Notes: generated from the sequence alone by a model not told the origin. 64,000 nucleotides of DNA from Rubrivivax sp. (GCA_019635315.1 JAHBZT010000005.1:1-64000), one strand, 5' to 3'; shown: positions 21,656 through 31,232, counted from the first letter of the stretch. Program-made: numbers and translations.

Positions 21656-22482
21656 TGAGCACGCTGCAAGAAGTGATCGACCTCGCCTGGGAGGCCCGCA
21701 CCGAGATCTCGGCGATCAATGCGCCCGAGGTGCGCGAGGCCGTCGAGCAGGTCATCGCCGACCTCAACGGTGGCCGCCTGCGCGTGGCCGAGCGCCTGGG
21801 CGTGGGCCAGTGGCAGGTGCACCAGTGGGTCAAGAAGGCGGTGCTGCTGAGCTTCCGGCTCAGCGACAACAAGGCCATGCGGGCCGGCGACCTGGGCTTC
21901 TACGATAAGGTGCCGACCAAGTTCTCGCACCTGTCGGAGGAGCAGCTGCGCGCCACCGGCGTGCGCGTGGTGCCGCCGGCGGTGGCGCGGCGCGGCAGCT
22001 ATGTGGCGAAGAACGTGGTGCTGATGCCCAGCTACGTCAACATCGGCGCCTACGTCGACGAAGGCACGATGGTCGACACCTGGGCCACCGTGGGCAGCTG
22101 CGCGCAGATCGGAAAGAACGTGCATCTGAGCGGCGGTGTCGGCATCGGCGGCGTGCTCGAGCCGCTGCAGGCCAACCCGACCGTGATCGAGGACCACTGC
22201 TTCGTCGGCGCGCGCAGCGAGGTCGTCGAGGGCGTCATCGTCGAGGAGAACTCGGTGCTCGGCATGGGGGTGTTCATCGGCCAGAGCACGCCGATCTTCG
22301 ACCGCGAGACCGGCGAGATCCACTACGGCCGCGTGCCCTCGGGCAGCGTGGTCGTCAGCGGCAGCCTGCCCAAGAAGACGGCCGACGGCACCGCCTACAA
22401 CCTGTATGCGGCGGTCATCGTCAAGCGCGTCGACGCGCAGACGCGCAGCAAGACCAGCATCAACGAACTGCTCCGGACCTGA
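21655..22482 (+). CDS. dapD: Tetrahydrodipicolinate N-succinyltransferase
   Basis: Succinyl-CoA-dependent acyltransferase of the lysine pathway, 275 residues, normal length. The C-terminal two thirds form a left-handed beta helix with hexapeptide repeats ([42 protein letters not shown]). The substrate segment with [11 protein letters not shown] is present. It is translationally coupled to dapC by a one-base overlap. Confidence 0.97.
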   Translation: MSTLQEVIDLAWEARTEISAINAPEVREAVEQVIADLNGGRLRVAERLGVGQWQVHQWVKKAVLLSFRLSDNKAMRAGDLGFYDKVPTKFSHLSEEQLRATGVRVVPPAVARRGSYVAKNVVLMPSYVNIGAYVDEGTMVDTWATVGSCAQIGKNVHLSGGVGIGGVLEPLQANPTVIEDHCFVGARSEVVEGVIVEENSVLGMGVFIGQSTPIFDRETGEIHYGRVPSGSVVVSGSLPKKTADGTAYNLYAAVIVKRVDAQTRSKTSINELLRT

Positions 22483-22525
22483 ACCCCGCGGCGCAAGCCC
22501 CCGCAACGAGCGGAGACCTCCCCAG

Positions 22526-23722
22526 ATGGCGAACAACCTCGAACGCGTGCTGCGCCTGATGGCGGAGAAGAACGCCTCCGACGTCTACATGTCGGCGAAT
22601 ACGCCGATCCTGATCAAGATCCACGGCCAGATCCTGCAGCTGTCGGACCAGCTGCTGACGACCACGCAGACGCGGCAGCTGCTGGCCGAGCTGCTGGCGC
22701 CGCAGCAGATGGAGGAGCTGGAGGACACCGGCGAGCTCAACGTCGGCATCAGCATCCCGCGCGTGGGCAGCTTCCGCCTGAGCGCCTTCAAGCAGCGGGG
22801 CTCGATCGCCGCCGTCTTCCGCTGCATCCCGTACCAGATCCCCAGCATGGACTCGCTGGGCGTGCCCTCGCTGCTGAGCCAGCTGGTGGTCGAGAAGCGC
22901 GGCCTGATCCTGATGGTCGGCGCCACCGGCACCGGCAAGAGCACGACGCTGGCCTCGATGATCGAGTGGCGCAACCAGCAGATGTCGGGCCACATCCTCA
23001 CCATCGAGGACCCGATCGAATTCCTGTTCACCAACAAGAAGAGCATCGTCAACCAGCGCGAGGTCGGGCGCGACACGCAGAGCCTGCAGATCGCGCTGAA
23101 GAATGCGCTGCGCCAGGCGCCGGACTGCATCCTGATCGGCGAGATCCGCGACCGCGAGACGATGACCAGCTCGATCAGCTATGCGCTGTCGGGCCACCTG
23201 GTGCTGGCCACGCTGCACGCCAACAACAGCTACCACGCGCTGGGCCGCATCCTGAGCTTCTACCCGCCGGAGGCCAGGCCGACGCTGCTGTCCGACCTGG
23301 CCAGCGGCCTGCGCGCCATCGTCAGCCAGCGCCTGCTGCGCAGCAATGCCGGCGGCCGCGTGCCGGCGGTCGAGGTGATGCTCAACACCAAGCTGGTCAG
23401 CGAGCTGATCGAGAAGGGCGACCTCTCGGGCGTCAAGGAGGCGATGGAGAAGTCGCTGGCCGAGGGCTCGCAGACCTTCGAGCAGGACATCGCGCGCCTG
23501 ATCACCGAGGGCGTGATCTCGCGCGACGAGGGCCTGGCCCATGCCGACAGCCCGACCAACCTGCTGTGGCGGCTGCAGAACGAGCAGGCGCCGATCTCGC
23601 GCGTGGCGGCCAAGAAGGAAGAGCCCGAGGCCGCCATCTTCTCGGAGATCACGCTGGAGGTGCGCGCCGAGGACACGCGCTCGGGCATGGAGCTCAACCC
23701 GCCCTGGGCCATCAAGCCATGA
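22526..23722 (+). CDS. pilU: PilT/PilU-family twitching motility ATPase (PilU type)
   Basis: Hexameric cytoplasmic ATPase for type IV pilus retraction, 398 residues. An N-terminal PAS-like region (SDVYMSANTPILIKI) precedes Walker A GATGTGKST at 132-140, the Asp box TIEDPIEF, Walker B ILIGEIRDRET and the His box TLHANNS. The C terminus (SPTNLLWRLQN, then an acidic extension) fits PilU rather than PilT. It lies 43 bases after dapD and before dapE, splitting the lysine genes. No other pilus gene is nearby. Confidence 0.92.
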   Translation: MANNLERVLRLMAEKNASDVYMSANTPILIKIHGQILQLSDQLLTTTQTRQLLAELLAPQQMEELEDTGELNVGISIPRVGSFRLSAFKQRGSIAAVFRCIPYQIPSMDSLGVPSLLSQLVVEKRGLILMVGATGTGKSTTLASMIEWRNQQMSGHILTIEDPIEFLFTNKKSIVNQREVGRDTQSLQIALKNALRQAPDCILIGEIRDRETMTSSISYALSGHLVLATLHANNSYHALGRILSFYPPEARPTLLSDLASGLRAIVSQRLLRSNAGGRVPAVEVMLNTKLVSELIEKGDLSGVKEAMEKSLAEGSQTFEQDIARLITEGVISRDEGLAHADSPTNLLWRLQNEQAPISRVAAKKEEPEAAIFSEITLEVRAEDTRSGMELNPPWAIKP

Positions 23723-23727
23723 AATGG

Positions 23728-23800
23728 AGCTCCCACGCTCCCTCCCGGTCGCTGCCCCCCATGGGGGCTCTGGCGACGGACCGGCCGAGCCGGATCCGTG
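23728..23800 (+). repeat. Dispersed repeat, copy 1
   Basis: Begins just after the pilU stop. Its core CCACGCTCCCTCCCGGTCGC, followed by TGCCCCCC, recurs in inverted form at 36085-36125 with few mismatches, and the next segment (GGCCGAGCCGGATCCG) also matches the second copy at about 36043-36070. It lies in the 147-base gap before dapE. Confidence 0.75.
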
Positions 23801-23869
23801 CCAGGACCCGGCTCCCCGACGCTGTCCGGGCGGGCCGTGCCGGGTGCCAGCTGCCGTGTCGCTGACCCC

Positions 23870-25036
23870 GTGAACGCCACCTTGCGCCTGGCCGAGGCGT
23901 TGATCGCCTGCCGCTCGGTGACGCCGGCCGACGGCGGCTGCCGCGAGTTGCTGGTGCAGCGGCTGCAGGCCGCGGGCTTCGCCTGCGAATTCCTGGACGC
24001 CGGCCCGTACGACGCGCCCGAGGCGCGCGTGAGCAACCTGTGGGCCGTGCACGATGCCGGCGTGCCGGGGCCGACGCTGGTGCTGCTGGGCCACACCGAC
24101 GTGGTGCCGCCCGGCCCGGCCGGCGCCTGGACCAGCGACCCCTTCGTGCCGACGCACCGCGGCGGCCGGCTCTACGGCCGCGGCGCCGCCGACATGAAGA
24201 CCGCGGTCGCCGCGATGACGGTCGCGGCCTGCGAGGTCGCGGCCGCGCAGCCGCGCCACGCGGGGCGCATCGCAGTGCTGTTCACCAGCGACGAGGAAGG
24301 CCCGTCGCAGTTCGGCGTGCGCCATGTCGTCGACGTCTTCGCCGCGCGCGGCGAGCGCCTCGACGCCTGCGTGGTCGGCGAGCCGACCTCGGTGCGCCGG
24401 CTCGGTGACATGGTCAAGAACGGGCGCCGCGGCTCGCTGTCCGGGCGTCTGGTCGTGCTCGGCGTGCAGGGCCACGTCGCCTACCCGCAACTGGCGCGCA
24501 ACCCGCTGCACGAGCTGGCGCCGGCGCTGGCCGAGTTGGCGGCCACGCGCTGGGACGAGGGCAACGAACATTTCCCGCCGACCACCTTTCAGGTCAGCAA
24601 CCTGAATGCCGGCACCGGCGCGCTGAACGTGATCCCCGGCGAGGCGGTGATGGAGTTCAACTTCCGCTTCAGCACCGAGTCGACGCCGGACTCTTTGCGC
24701 GAACGTGTGCAGGCAGTGCTGGCACGCCACGGCCTGCACGACGGCCGCAACTACCGGCTGGACTGGACACTGGGCGGCGAGCCCTTCCTGACCCGCGCCG
24801 GCACGCTGGGCGATGCGCTCACGGCCGCCATCCGCGAGGTCTGCGGCACCGATCCCGAGTGGAGCACCACTGGCGGCACCTCCGACGGGCGCTTCGTCGC
24901 CAGGCTCTGCCCGCAGGTCATGGAATTCGGTGTCGTCAACGAGAGCATCCACAAGGTCGACGAGTGGGTCGACGTCGACGCGGTCGAGCCGCTGACCCGG
25001 GTCTACCGGCGCACGATCGAGCGCTTCCTCGGCTGA
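23870..25036 (+). CDS. dapE: Succinyl-diaminopimelate desuccinylase
   Basis: Dizinc M20 hydrolase of 388 residues that releases succinate to give LL-diaminopimelate. Metal ligands are visible: His75 in GHTDVVPPG, Asp108 in GAADMK, and the Glu142-Glu143 pair in TSDEEGPS, with a late His in [10 protein letters not shown]. The start is GTG at 23870, just after a stretch of repeat DNA; the first residues [12 protein letters not shown] match the family. It completes the dapC-dapD-dapE set. Confidence 0.95.
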   Translation: MNATLRLAEALIACRSVTPADGGCRELLVQRLQAAGFACEFLDAGPYDAPEARVSNLWAVHDAGVPGPTLVLLGHTDVVPPGPAGAWTSDPFVPTHRGGRLYGRGAADMKTAVAAMTVAACEVAAAQPRHAGRIAVLFTSDEEGPSQFGVRHVVDVFAARGERLDACVVGEPTSVRRLGDMVKNGRRGSLSGRLVVLGVQGHVAYPQLARNPLHELAPALAELAATRWDEGNEHFPPTTFQVSNLNAGTGALNVIPGEAVMEFNFRFSTESTPDSLRERVQAVLARHGLHDGRNYRLDWTLGGEPFLTRAGTLGDALTAAIREVCGTDPEWSTTGGTSDGRFVARLCPQVMEFGVVNESIHKVDEWVDVDAVEPLTRVYRRTIERFLG

Positions 25037-25042
25037 GCCGCC

Positions 25043-25933
25043 GTGACGCTGATCGAACTCGTGGAGCACGAGGCGGCGCGGCTGGACGCCGCCGGCGTCG
25101 CCTACGGCCACGGCACGACCAACGCCTTCGACGAAGCGGCCTGGCTGGTACTGTGGCGGCTGGGGCTGCCGCTGGACGACCTGGACGCGGTGGCCGGGCG
25201 CCAGCTGGCCACCGCGGACATCGACGCCGTGAAGGCCCTGGTGGACGAGCGCATCACGACCCGCCGCCCAGCCGCCTACCTCACCGGCGAGGCCTGGCTG
25301 CAGGGCGTGCCGTTCTTCGTCGACGAGCGGGTCATCGTGCCGCGCTCGCTGATCGCCGAGGTGCTGGCCGACGGCACGCTGGACGCCTGGCTGCCTTCCG
25401 CCGGCCCGGCGCGCGTGCTCGACCTGTGCACCGGCAACGGCAGCCTGGCGGTGCTGGCGGCGCTGGCCTGGTCGCAGGCGCAGGTCCTGGCGACCGACCT
25501 CAGCGTCGAGGCGCTGGCGGTCGCGCAGCGCAGTGTCGGGCGCCATGGCCTGCAGCAGCGCATCGTGCTGGCGCAGGGCGACGGCTGGGCGGCGGTCGAC
25601 GGGGCCAGGGGGCCGTTCGACCTGGTGATGTGCAACCCGCCCTATGTCAACGCGGCGTCGATGGCGTCGCTGCCGGCGGAATTCCGCGCCGAGCCGGCGC
25701 TCGCGCTGGCGGGCGGCGACGACGGCATGGACTTCGTGCGCACGCTACTGCACCAGGCGCGCCCGCACCTGGGCGCGCACGGCGTGCTGGTGCTCGAGAT
25801 CGGCCACGAGCGCGAACACTTCGAGGCCGCGTTCCCGCGCCTGGAAGTGGCCTGGCTGCCCACCAGCGCCGGCGACGAGCAGGTGCTGCTCGTCGAGGCC
25901 GGCGCGCTGCGCGCGCTGGAAGGCGCGGCATGA
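25043..25933 (+). CDS. prmB: Ribosomal protein uL3 glutamine methyltransferase
   Basis: SAM-dependent N5-glutamine methyltransferase acting on ribosomal protein L3; 296 residues. The SAM motif VLDLCTGNGSLAV and the glutamine-binding NPPY (VMCNPPYVN) are present, with the HemK-like N-terminal helical domain. GTG start seven bases after dapE; the stop overlaps the next ATG (ATGA at 25930-25933), so it is coupled to the ABC-F gene. PrmB is preferred over PrmC because of its N-terminal domain and the ERVIVPRS segment. Confidence 0.92.
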   Translation: MTLIELVEHEAARLDAAGVAYGHGTTNAFDEAAWLVLWRLGLPLDDLDAVAGRQLATADIDAVKALVDERITTRRPAAYLTGEAWLQGVPFFVDERVIVPRSLIAEVLADGTLDAWLPSAGPARVLDLCTGNGSLAVLAALAWSQAQVLATDLSVEALAVAQRSVGRHGLQQRIVLAQGDGWAAVDGARGPFDLVMCNPPYVNAASMASLPAEFRAEPALALAGGDDGMDFVRTLLHQARPHLGAHGVLVLEIGHEREHFEAAFPRLEVAWLPTSAGDEQVLLVEAGALRALEGAA

Positions 25934-27936
25934 TCAACCTGCGCAACATCACGCTGCGCCGCGGCGCGAAGGTCGTGCTGTCCGGCGCGTCGGTGGTGCT
26001 GCACCCCGGCGAAAAGGTCGGCCTGATCGGACGCAACGGCGCCGGCAAGTCCAGCCTGTTCTCGCTGCTGGCCGGACGCCTGCATGCCGACGCCGGCGAC
26101 ATCGAGTTTCCGCCGCGCTGGCGCATCGCCGAGGTCGCGCAGGAGATGCCCGAGGTCGCCGACGGCGCGACCGACTTCGTGCTGCAGGGCGACCGCCCGC
26201 TGCAGGACGCGCAGGCCGCGCTGGCCGCGGCAGAGGCCTCCGGCGACGGCCATGCCATCGCCGAGGCGCACCTGGCGCTGGACGAGGCCGGCGCTTTCGA
26301 TGCGCGCGCGCGCGCCGAGGCGCTGCTGCTGGGCCTGGGCTTTCGCAGCGGTGAACTCGACGCCCCGGTCGACAGCTTCAGCGGCGGCTGGCGCATGCGG
26401 CTGCAGCTGGCGCGCGCGCTGATGTGCCCCTGCGAGGTGCTGCTGCTGGACGAGCCGACCAACCACCTGGACCTCGACGCGCTGGTCTGGCTGGAGGCCT
26501 GGCTCAAGCGCTTCGAGGGCCTGATGGTCGTGATCAGCCACGACCGGGAGTTTCTCGACGCCGTCACCCGCGTGACCGTGCACCTGGACGAAGGCCAGCT
26601 CACGCGCTACACGGGCAACTACACGTCCTTCGAGGAGCAGCGCAGCGAGCGGCTGCAGCTCGCGCAGGCGGCCTATGCCAAGCAGCAGGAACGCATCGCG
26701 CACCTGCAGAAGTTCATCGACCGCTTCAAGGCCAAGGCGACCAAGGCCAGGCAGGCGCAAAGCCGCGTCAAGGCGCTGGCGCGCATGGAGAAGCTGGCGC
26801 CGGTGCTGACGGCGAGCGACTTCGAGTTCGAATTCCGCGAGCCGGCGAGCCTGCCCAACCCGATGCTGGTGCTGGACGGGCTCGACGCCGGCTACACCGT
26901 CGACGGCGTGCCGAAGGTGATCGTGCACGGCGTCGCCCGCACCGTGCTCGCCGGCCAGCGCATCGGCATCCTGGGCGCCAATGGCCAGGGCAAGAGCACG
27001 CTGGTCAAGACCATCGCCGGCGCACTGCCGCCGCTGGCCGGGCGCCTGACGCAGGGCAAGGGGCTGGCGATCGGCTACTTCGCGCAGCAGGAGCTGGACC
27101 TGCTGAGCCTGGGCGACGGCGCGCTGATGCACCTGGTGCGGCTGGCGCGCGACGTGGGCCCGCCGGCGCGCGAGCAGGAACTGCGCGACTTCCTCGGCCG
27201 TTTCAAGTTCGGCGGCGAGATGGTGCAGCAGCCGGTGGGCACGCTCTCCGGCGGCGAGAAGGCGCGGCTGGTGCTGGCGATGCTGGTCTGGCAGCGCCCC
27301 AACCTGCTGCTGCTGGACGAGCCGACCAACCACCTGGACCTGACCACGCGCGAGGCGCTGTCGATCGCGCTCAACGAATTCGAGGGCACGGTGCTGCTGG
27401 TCAGCCACGACCGCGCGCTGCTGCGCGAGGTCTGCGACGAGTTCTGGCTCGTCACGCGCGGCGGCGTGGCGCCCTTCGACGGCGACCTCGACGACTACCA
27501 GCGCTGGCTGCTGGAGGTCTCGCGCGCGGTCGCCCGCGGCCAGCCGGCGCCGCCGCCGCCGCGGCCCGAGCCGGTGCTGCCCGAAGCGGCGCGCACCGCG
27601 GCGGCACGGACCGAGCCGCCGCGTGTCGCGCCGGCCGCTGCGGCGCCGCCCGGCGCCAGCCGCGACGACCGCCAGAAGGCCAAGCAGGCGCGCGCGAAGC
27701 TGTCGGAGGCGACGCGGCCGCTGCGCATCGAGCTGCAGCGCATCGACGAGCGACTGGCGCGCCTGGCGGCCGAGAAGGCCGAGGTCGAAGCTGCGCTCGC
27801 GGCGCCGGCCACGGCCGCCGACGACTACGCCGAACTCGGCCGCCGCCTGGCCCACATCGCCGCCGAGGTGGCGATGCTGGAGGAGCGCTGGCTGGAGGCG
27901 CAGACCGAGCTGGAAGCCCTCACCGGCGGGTCCTGA
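25930..27936 (+). CDS. yheS: ABC-F family ATPase (YheS type)
   Basis: Soluble tandem ATPase of 668 residues with no membrane domain, expected to act on the ribosome. Domain 1 has Walker A GRNGAGKSS, signature FSGGWRMRL and LLLDEPTNHLD; domain 2 has GANGQGKST, LSGGEKARL and a second LLLDEPTNHLD. The basic linker between them (KFIDRFKAKATKARQAQSR) is characteristic. The C-terminal extension, Pro/Ala-rich then coiled coil, resembles YheS/Uup. Role in translation is family knowledge, not visible here. Confidence 0.93.
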   Translation: MINLRNITLRRGAKVVLSGASVVLHPGEKVGLIGRNGAGKSSLFSLLAGRLHADAGDIEFPPRWRIAEVAQEMPEVADGATDFVLQGDRPLQDAQAALAAAEASGDGHAIAEAHLALDEAGAFDARARAEALLLGLGFRSGELDAPVDSFSGGWRMRLQLARALMCPCEVLLLDEPTNHLDLDALVWLEAWLKRFEGLMVVISHDREFLDAVTRVTVHLDEGQLTRYTGNYTSFEEQRSERLQLAQAAYAKQQERIAHLQKFIDRFKAKATKARQAQSRVKALARMEKLAPVLTASDFEFEFREPASLPNPMLVLDGLDAGYTVDGVPKVIVHGVARTVLAGQRIGILGANGQGKSTLVKTIAGALPPLAGRLTQGKGLAIGYFAQQELDLLSLGDGALMHLVRLARDVGPPAREQELRDFLGRFKFGGEMVQQPVGTLSGGEKARLVLAMLVWQRPNLLLLDEPTNHLDLTTREALSIALNEFEGTVLLVSHDRALLREVCDEFWLVTRGGVAPFDGDLDDYQRWLLEVSRAVARGQPAPPPPRPEPVLPEAARTAAARTEPPRVAPAAAAPPGASRDDRQKAKQARAKLSEATRPLRIELQRIDERLARLAAEKAEVEAALAAPATAADDYAELGRRLAHIAAEVAMLEERWLEAQTELEALTGGS

Positions 27937-28012
27937 ACGGCGCCGGGGTTAGGCTGCGTCCCCGGGCCGGCATGTCGTCGCGCCCGCACGCAGCCCGAGG
28001 AGACCCCCCGCC

Positions 28013-28447
28013 ATGGCCATCGACAAGGCCCTCTATACCGCCACCGCCACCTCCACCGGCGGCCGCACCGGCAGCACGAAGTCGTCCGACGGGCGCGTCA
28101 GCCTGCAGCTGAGCACGCCCAAGGAACTGGGCGGCGACGGCGGACCCGGCACCAACCCGGAGCAGCTGTTCGCCAGCGGCTATTCGGCCTGCTTCATCGG
28201 CGCGATGAAGGCCGTCGCCGCGAAGCAGAAGATCAGCCTGCCGGCCGACGTGTCCATCACCGCCGACGTGGCCATCGGCCCGATGACCGGCAAGCCCGGC
28301 GCCTTCGGCATCGCGGTCAAGATGGCGGTCTCGGTGCCGGGCATGGACCGCGCCGCGCTCGAGGCCCTGGTCGCCACGGCGCACGAGGTGTGCCCGTATT
28401 CGAACGCCACGCGCGGCAACATCGACGTCAGCTTCAGCTTCGGCTGA
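28013..28447 (+). CDS. ohr: Organic hydroperoxide resistance protein Ohr (OsmC family)
   Basis: Thiol peroxidase for organic peroxides, cytoplasmic; 144 residues. The two redox cysteines are Cys60 (GYSACF) and Cys127 (HEVCPYSNATRGN), as in Ohr. NPEQLFA and the N-terminal YTATATSTGGR also fit Ohr over OsmC. An AGGAGA-like site precedes the ATG. No OhrR repressor gene is adjacent. A strong GC hairpin follows. Confidence 0.95.
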   Translation: MAIDKALYTATATSTGGRTGSTKSSDGRVSLQLSTPKELGGDGGPGTNPEQLFASGYSACFIGAMKAVAAKQKISLPADVSITADVAIGPMTGKPGAFGIAVKMAVSVPGMDRAALEALVATAHEVCPYSNATRGNIDVSFSFG

Positions 28448-28455
28448 GACCGGCA

Positions 28456-28481
28456 GCGCACCCCCGGCCCCGGGGGTGCGC
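28456..28481 (+). terminator. GC hairpin after ohr
   Basis: GCGCACCCCC (28456-28465) pairs perfectly with GGGGGTGCGC (28472-28481) around a six-base loop, nine bases after the ohr stop. There is no U tract, so it may need help or act as an RNA 3' end stabiliser. Confidence 0.6.
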
Positions 28482-28498
28482 CGCTGCGCCGGCCACGG

Positions 28499-28516
28499 CG
28501 GTCACGCTCCTGTCAC
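28499..28516 (+). promoter_or_regulatory. Pho-box-like direct repeat, site 1
   Basis: GTCAC at 28501 and 28512, 11 bases apart, in CGGTCAC-GCTC-CTGTCAC. This is the 7-4-7 layout of a PhoB box (consensus CTGTCAT half sites). It lies about 50-70 bases before the PEP-CTERM gene start. Confidence 0.5.
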
Positions 28517-28528
28517 GGGCGCTGCCTA

Positions 28529-28546
28529 GCGTCACGGTTTCGTCAA
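28529..28546 (+). promoter_or_regulatory. Pho-box-like direct repeat, site 2
   Basis: GTCAC at 28531 and GTCAA at 28542, again 11 bases apart (GCGTCAC-GGTT-TCGTCAA). It ends some 20 bases before the start codon of the PEP-CTERM gene, close to the CCAGGAG ribosome site. Confidence 0.45.
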
Positions 28547-28567
28547 GAAGCCACCAGGAGCGCAGAC

Positions 28568-30184
28568 ATGAGGACAACCGTGCTGGCGACCGCCGCCGCA
28601 CTGCTGGCGGCGGGCGCGCTGCCCGCGGCCGCCAACCCGATCGCGGCCATCACGCCGCTGTGGACCTTCGACCACAACGTCGCGCCGACCATCGGCCGCT
28701 CGTCGGAGATCCCGTTCTGGGACGCCGCGACCGGCACGCTGTGGGTCGTCGGCGGCAATGGCCTGGACGTGCTGGACCTCGCCGGCAACCGGCTGCAGAG
28801 CTGGACCAGCAGCGCCTTCGGCAGCGTCAACAGCCTCGCGATCGCCGGCAGCACGCTGGCGCTGTCGTTCACCAACGGCCTGGCCACCAGCGCGCCCGGC
28901 TCGGTGCAGTTCTTCGACACCACGACCTTTCTGAGCCAGGGCGCGACGGCGGCCTACCTGGGCGGCGTGAATACCGGCGCGGTGCCGGACATGATCACCT
29001 GGACCGCGGGCGGCACGCGGCTGCTGGTGGCCAACGAAGGCGAGCGCCGCAGCAATGCCGACAACCCGGCGGGCGGCGTCAGCCTGATCGACGTCAGCCG
29101 CCACGGCGGCTTCTCGACCACCGTGCGCCATGCCGGCTTCGGCGCCTTCGACGACCAGGAGGCCACGCTGCGCGCCGCCGGCGTGCGCATCCAGGCCGGC
29201 GTGGCCGCGTCGATCGCGCTCGAGCCCGAGTACATCGCGGTCGCACCGGACGGCCGCACGGCGATGGTCACGCTGCAGGAGAACAACGCGATCGCCGAGC
29301 TGGACCTGCAGGGCAACCAGTTCACGCGCATCCTGCCGCTGGGCACCAAGGACTACAGCCTGCCCGGCAATGCCATCGACCCCAGCGACCAGGACGGGCG
29401 CGTCGAATTCCGCAGCGTGCCGGTCAAGGGCCTGTACATGCCCGACGCCATCGTCTCGTACAGCGTGGGCGGCCAGGCCTTCTACGTGATGGCCAACGAG
29501 GGCGACGCCTTCGTCGACGACGCCGACGTCGTGCGCCTGGGCAACGCCGCGGTGACGCTGGACCCGACGGTCTTCCCGGACGCCGCGGACCTGAAGCTCA
29601 ACAGCAACCTCGGGCGCCTGAATATCGTGCGCGACGGCGTCGACGGCAGCGGCAGCACGACCAACATGACCGAGATCGTCACGCTGGGCGGGCGCAGCTT
29701 CTCGATCCGCGACGCCGACGGCCACCTGGTCTACGACAGCGGCAACATCCTGGAAGTCGAGGCCCATGCCCGCGGCGTCTATGCCGACAACCGCAGCGAC
29801 GACAAGGGCGTCGAGCCCGAGGGCGTCGCCGTCTTCGAGATCGCCGGCCGCACGCTGGCCTTCGTGGGCCTGGAGCGCACGACGCGCAGCGCGATCGCGA
29901 TCTTCGACGTCACCGACCCGGCGGCCGTGTCCTTCCTGGACATGATCGTCGCCGACGACAACAGCGTGCTGCGCCCCGAAGGGCTGGTCGCCTTCGCGTC
30001 GGGCGGCCGCTACTTCCTGGCCGCCTCGCACGAGTCGACCGAGGACCTCATCGTCGCCGGCGGGCTGTCCAACCGCACCGTGCTGTTCGAGATCACGCCG
30101 GTGCCGGAGCCGGGCACCTGGGCGCTGATGCTGGGCGGGCTGGCGGCGTTCGGCGCGGTCGCGCGCCGCCGGCGCGCGGACTGA
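28568..30184 (+). CDS. Choice-of-anchor I family PEP-CTERM protein (possible alkaline phosphatase-like)
   Basis: Exported protein of 538 residues. Residues 1-22 are a Sec signal peptide ending AAAN. The body has beta-propeller-like repeats (MITWTAGGTRLLVANEGE, IAVAPDGRTAMVTLQENNA, VYADNRSDDKGVEPEGV) typical of the choice-of-anchor I domain, known from LPXTG and PEP-CTERM proteins and some atypical alkaline phosphatases. The end is a textbook PEP-CTERM signal: VPEPGTW, a hydrophobic helix and RRRR, to be cut by an exosortase. No exosortase is in the window. AGGAG precedes the start, and PhoB-like repeats lie upstream. Confidence 0.92.
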   Translation: MRTTVLATAAALLAAGALPAAANPIAAITPLWTFDHNVAPTIGRSSEIPFWDAATGTLWVVGGNGLDVLDLAGNRLQSWTSSAFGSVNSLAIAGSTLALSFTNGLATSAPGSVQFFDTTTFLSQGATAAYLGGVNTGAVPDMITWTAGGTRLLVANEGERRSNADNPAGGVSLIDVSRHGGFSTTVRHAGFGAFDDQEATLRAAGVRIQAGVAASIALEPEYIAVAPDGRTAMVTLQENNAIAELDLQGNQFTRILPLGTKDYSLPGNAIDPSDQDGRVEFRSVPVKGLYMPDAIVSYSVGGQAFYVMANEGDAFVDDADVVRLGNAAVTLDPTVFPDAADLKLNSNLGRLNIVRDGVDGSGSTTNMTEIVTLGGRSFSIRDADGHLVYDSGNILEVEAHARGVYADNRSDDKGVEPEGVAVFEIAGRTLAFVGLERTTRSAIAIFDVTDPAAVSFLDMIVADDNSVLRPEGLVAFASGGRYFLAASHESTEDLIVAGGLSNRTVLFEITPVPEPGTWALMLGGLAAFGAVARRRRAD

Positions 30185-30225
30185 GGTCACGGCCGGCCCG
30201 GGCCCGGCCCGGGGTCGCGCCGCCG

Positions 30226-31212
30226 CTACGCGCCGGCCAGCAGGTCCAGCATCAGCTCGATGCGCGCCTGCACCGGCGTCAGCATGCCGTAGCTCGGCAG
30301 CGCATCCGCCGGCGCGCCGACCACGCCGCCGGCCAGGCAGCGCGACGCGCGCACGACGCGCACGCCCGCCGCGAGCGCACGCTGCGCCGCGGCGCGCAGT
30401 TCGTGGTGCACGGTGCCGTTGCCGGTGCCGGCGATGACCAGCCCTTGCGCGCCGGCACCGGCCAGCGCGTCGAGTGTCGCGCCGCGCGCACCGGCGTGGC
30501 TGGTCACGATCTCGACCACCGGCCAGTCGACCGGGTCGCGCGCCAGCAGCGCGGCCGCGCCAGGGTGCAGCGGCCGGCGCGGCGCAGCGCGGAAGCGGCG
30601 CAGCACACCCTGCTCCAGCACGGCCAGCGGCCCGGCGTCGCCACCGCCGAAGGCGTCGACACGCCAGCCGTGCAGCTTGCGCAGCTGCGCGCCGTCCCAC
30701 ACGGTGCCGCCCAGCACGACCAGCACGCCCGCGAGCGCGGGTTCGGCCACGGTCGCGACGGGTGCGCCCGCCCGCGCGACCGTCACGGCGTCGAGCAGGT
30801 TCTGCGGCCCGTCGGGCGATAGCGCGGTGGCCGGGCGCATGGCCGCGGTCAGCACGACCGGCTTGGCGGTGTCCAGCGTGCGGTGCAGGAAGTAGGCCGT
30901 CTCCTCCAGCGTGTCGGTGCCATGCGTGACCACGGCGCCTGCGACCTCCGGCCGCGCCAGCGCCTGCACGAGTGCGCCGTGCAGCGCGCGCCAGGTCGCG
31001 AAGTCCATGTCGCAGCTGTCCAGGCGCGCCAGCGTCCGGGCCTCGATCGCCTGGCCCTGCAGCGGCGGCACGGCGGCCAGCAGGTCCGCCGCGGAAAGCG
31101 CGCCGGAGCGGTAGCCCAGCGCGTCGTCGGCGCGCGCCGCGGTCCCGGCAATGGTGCCGCCGGTGGCGATCACGACGACGGTCGACGCGTCGGGGCTTGG
31201 ACTTTCGTGCAT
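30226..31212 (-). CDS. L-asparaginase (type I/II family)
   Basis: Hydrolyses asparagine to aspartate and ammonia; 328 residues. The first catalytic Thr is Thr20 in VIATGGTIAG and the second motif is VVTHGTDTLEET. No signal peptide is seen, so it is probably cytoplasmic. The GTVWDGAQLRKLH and GTGNGTVHH segments are family typical. The start MHESPSPDAS is preferred over a Met seven codons earlier, which lies inside the first LexA box. It diverges from lexA, and the first LexA box abuts its start codon. Confidence 0.9.
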   Translation of the reverse strand: MHESPSPDASTVVVIATGGTIAGTAARADDALGYRSGALSAADLLAAVPPLQGQAIEARTLARLDSCDMDFATWRALHGALVQALARPEVAGAVVTHGTDTLEETAYFLHRTLDTAKPVVLTAAMRPATALSPDGPQNLLDAVTVARAGAPVATVAEPALAGVLVVLGGTVWDGAQLRKLHGWRVDAFGGGDAGPLAVLEQGVLRRFRAAPRRPLHPGAAALLARDPVDWPVVEIVTSHAGARGATLDALAGAGAQGLVIAGTGNGTVHHELRAAAQRALAAGVRVVRASRCLAGGVVGAPADALPSYGMLTPVQARIELMLDLLAGA

Positions 31213-31213
31213 T

Positions 31214-31229
31214 CTGGATAAAAATACAG
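31214..31229. promoter_or_regulatory. LexA box 1
   Basis: CTGGATAAAAATACAG fits the SOS operator CTGT-N8-ACAG with one mismatch (CTGG) and an AT-rich centre, rare in this GC-rich DNA. It is just upstream of the asparaginase ATG and about 55 bases before lexA. Confidence 0.85.
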
Positions 31230-31232
31230 TCA

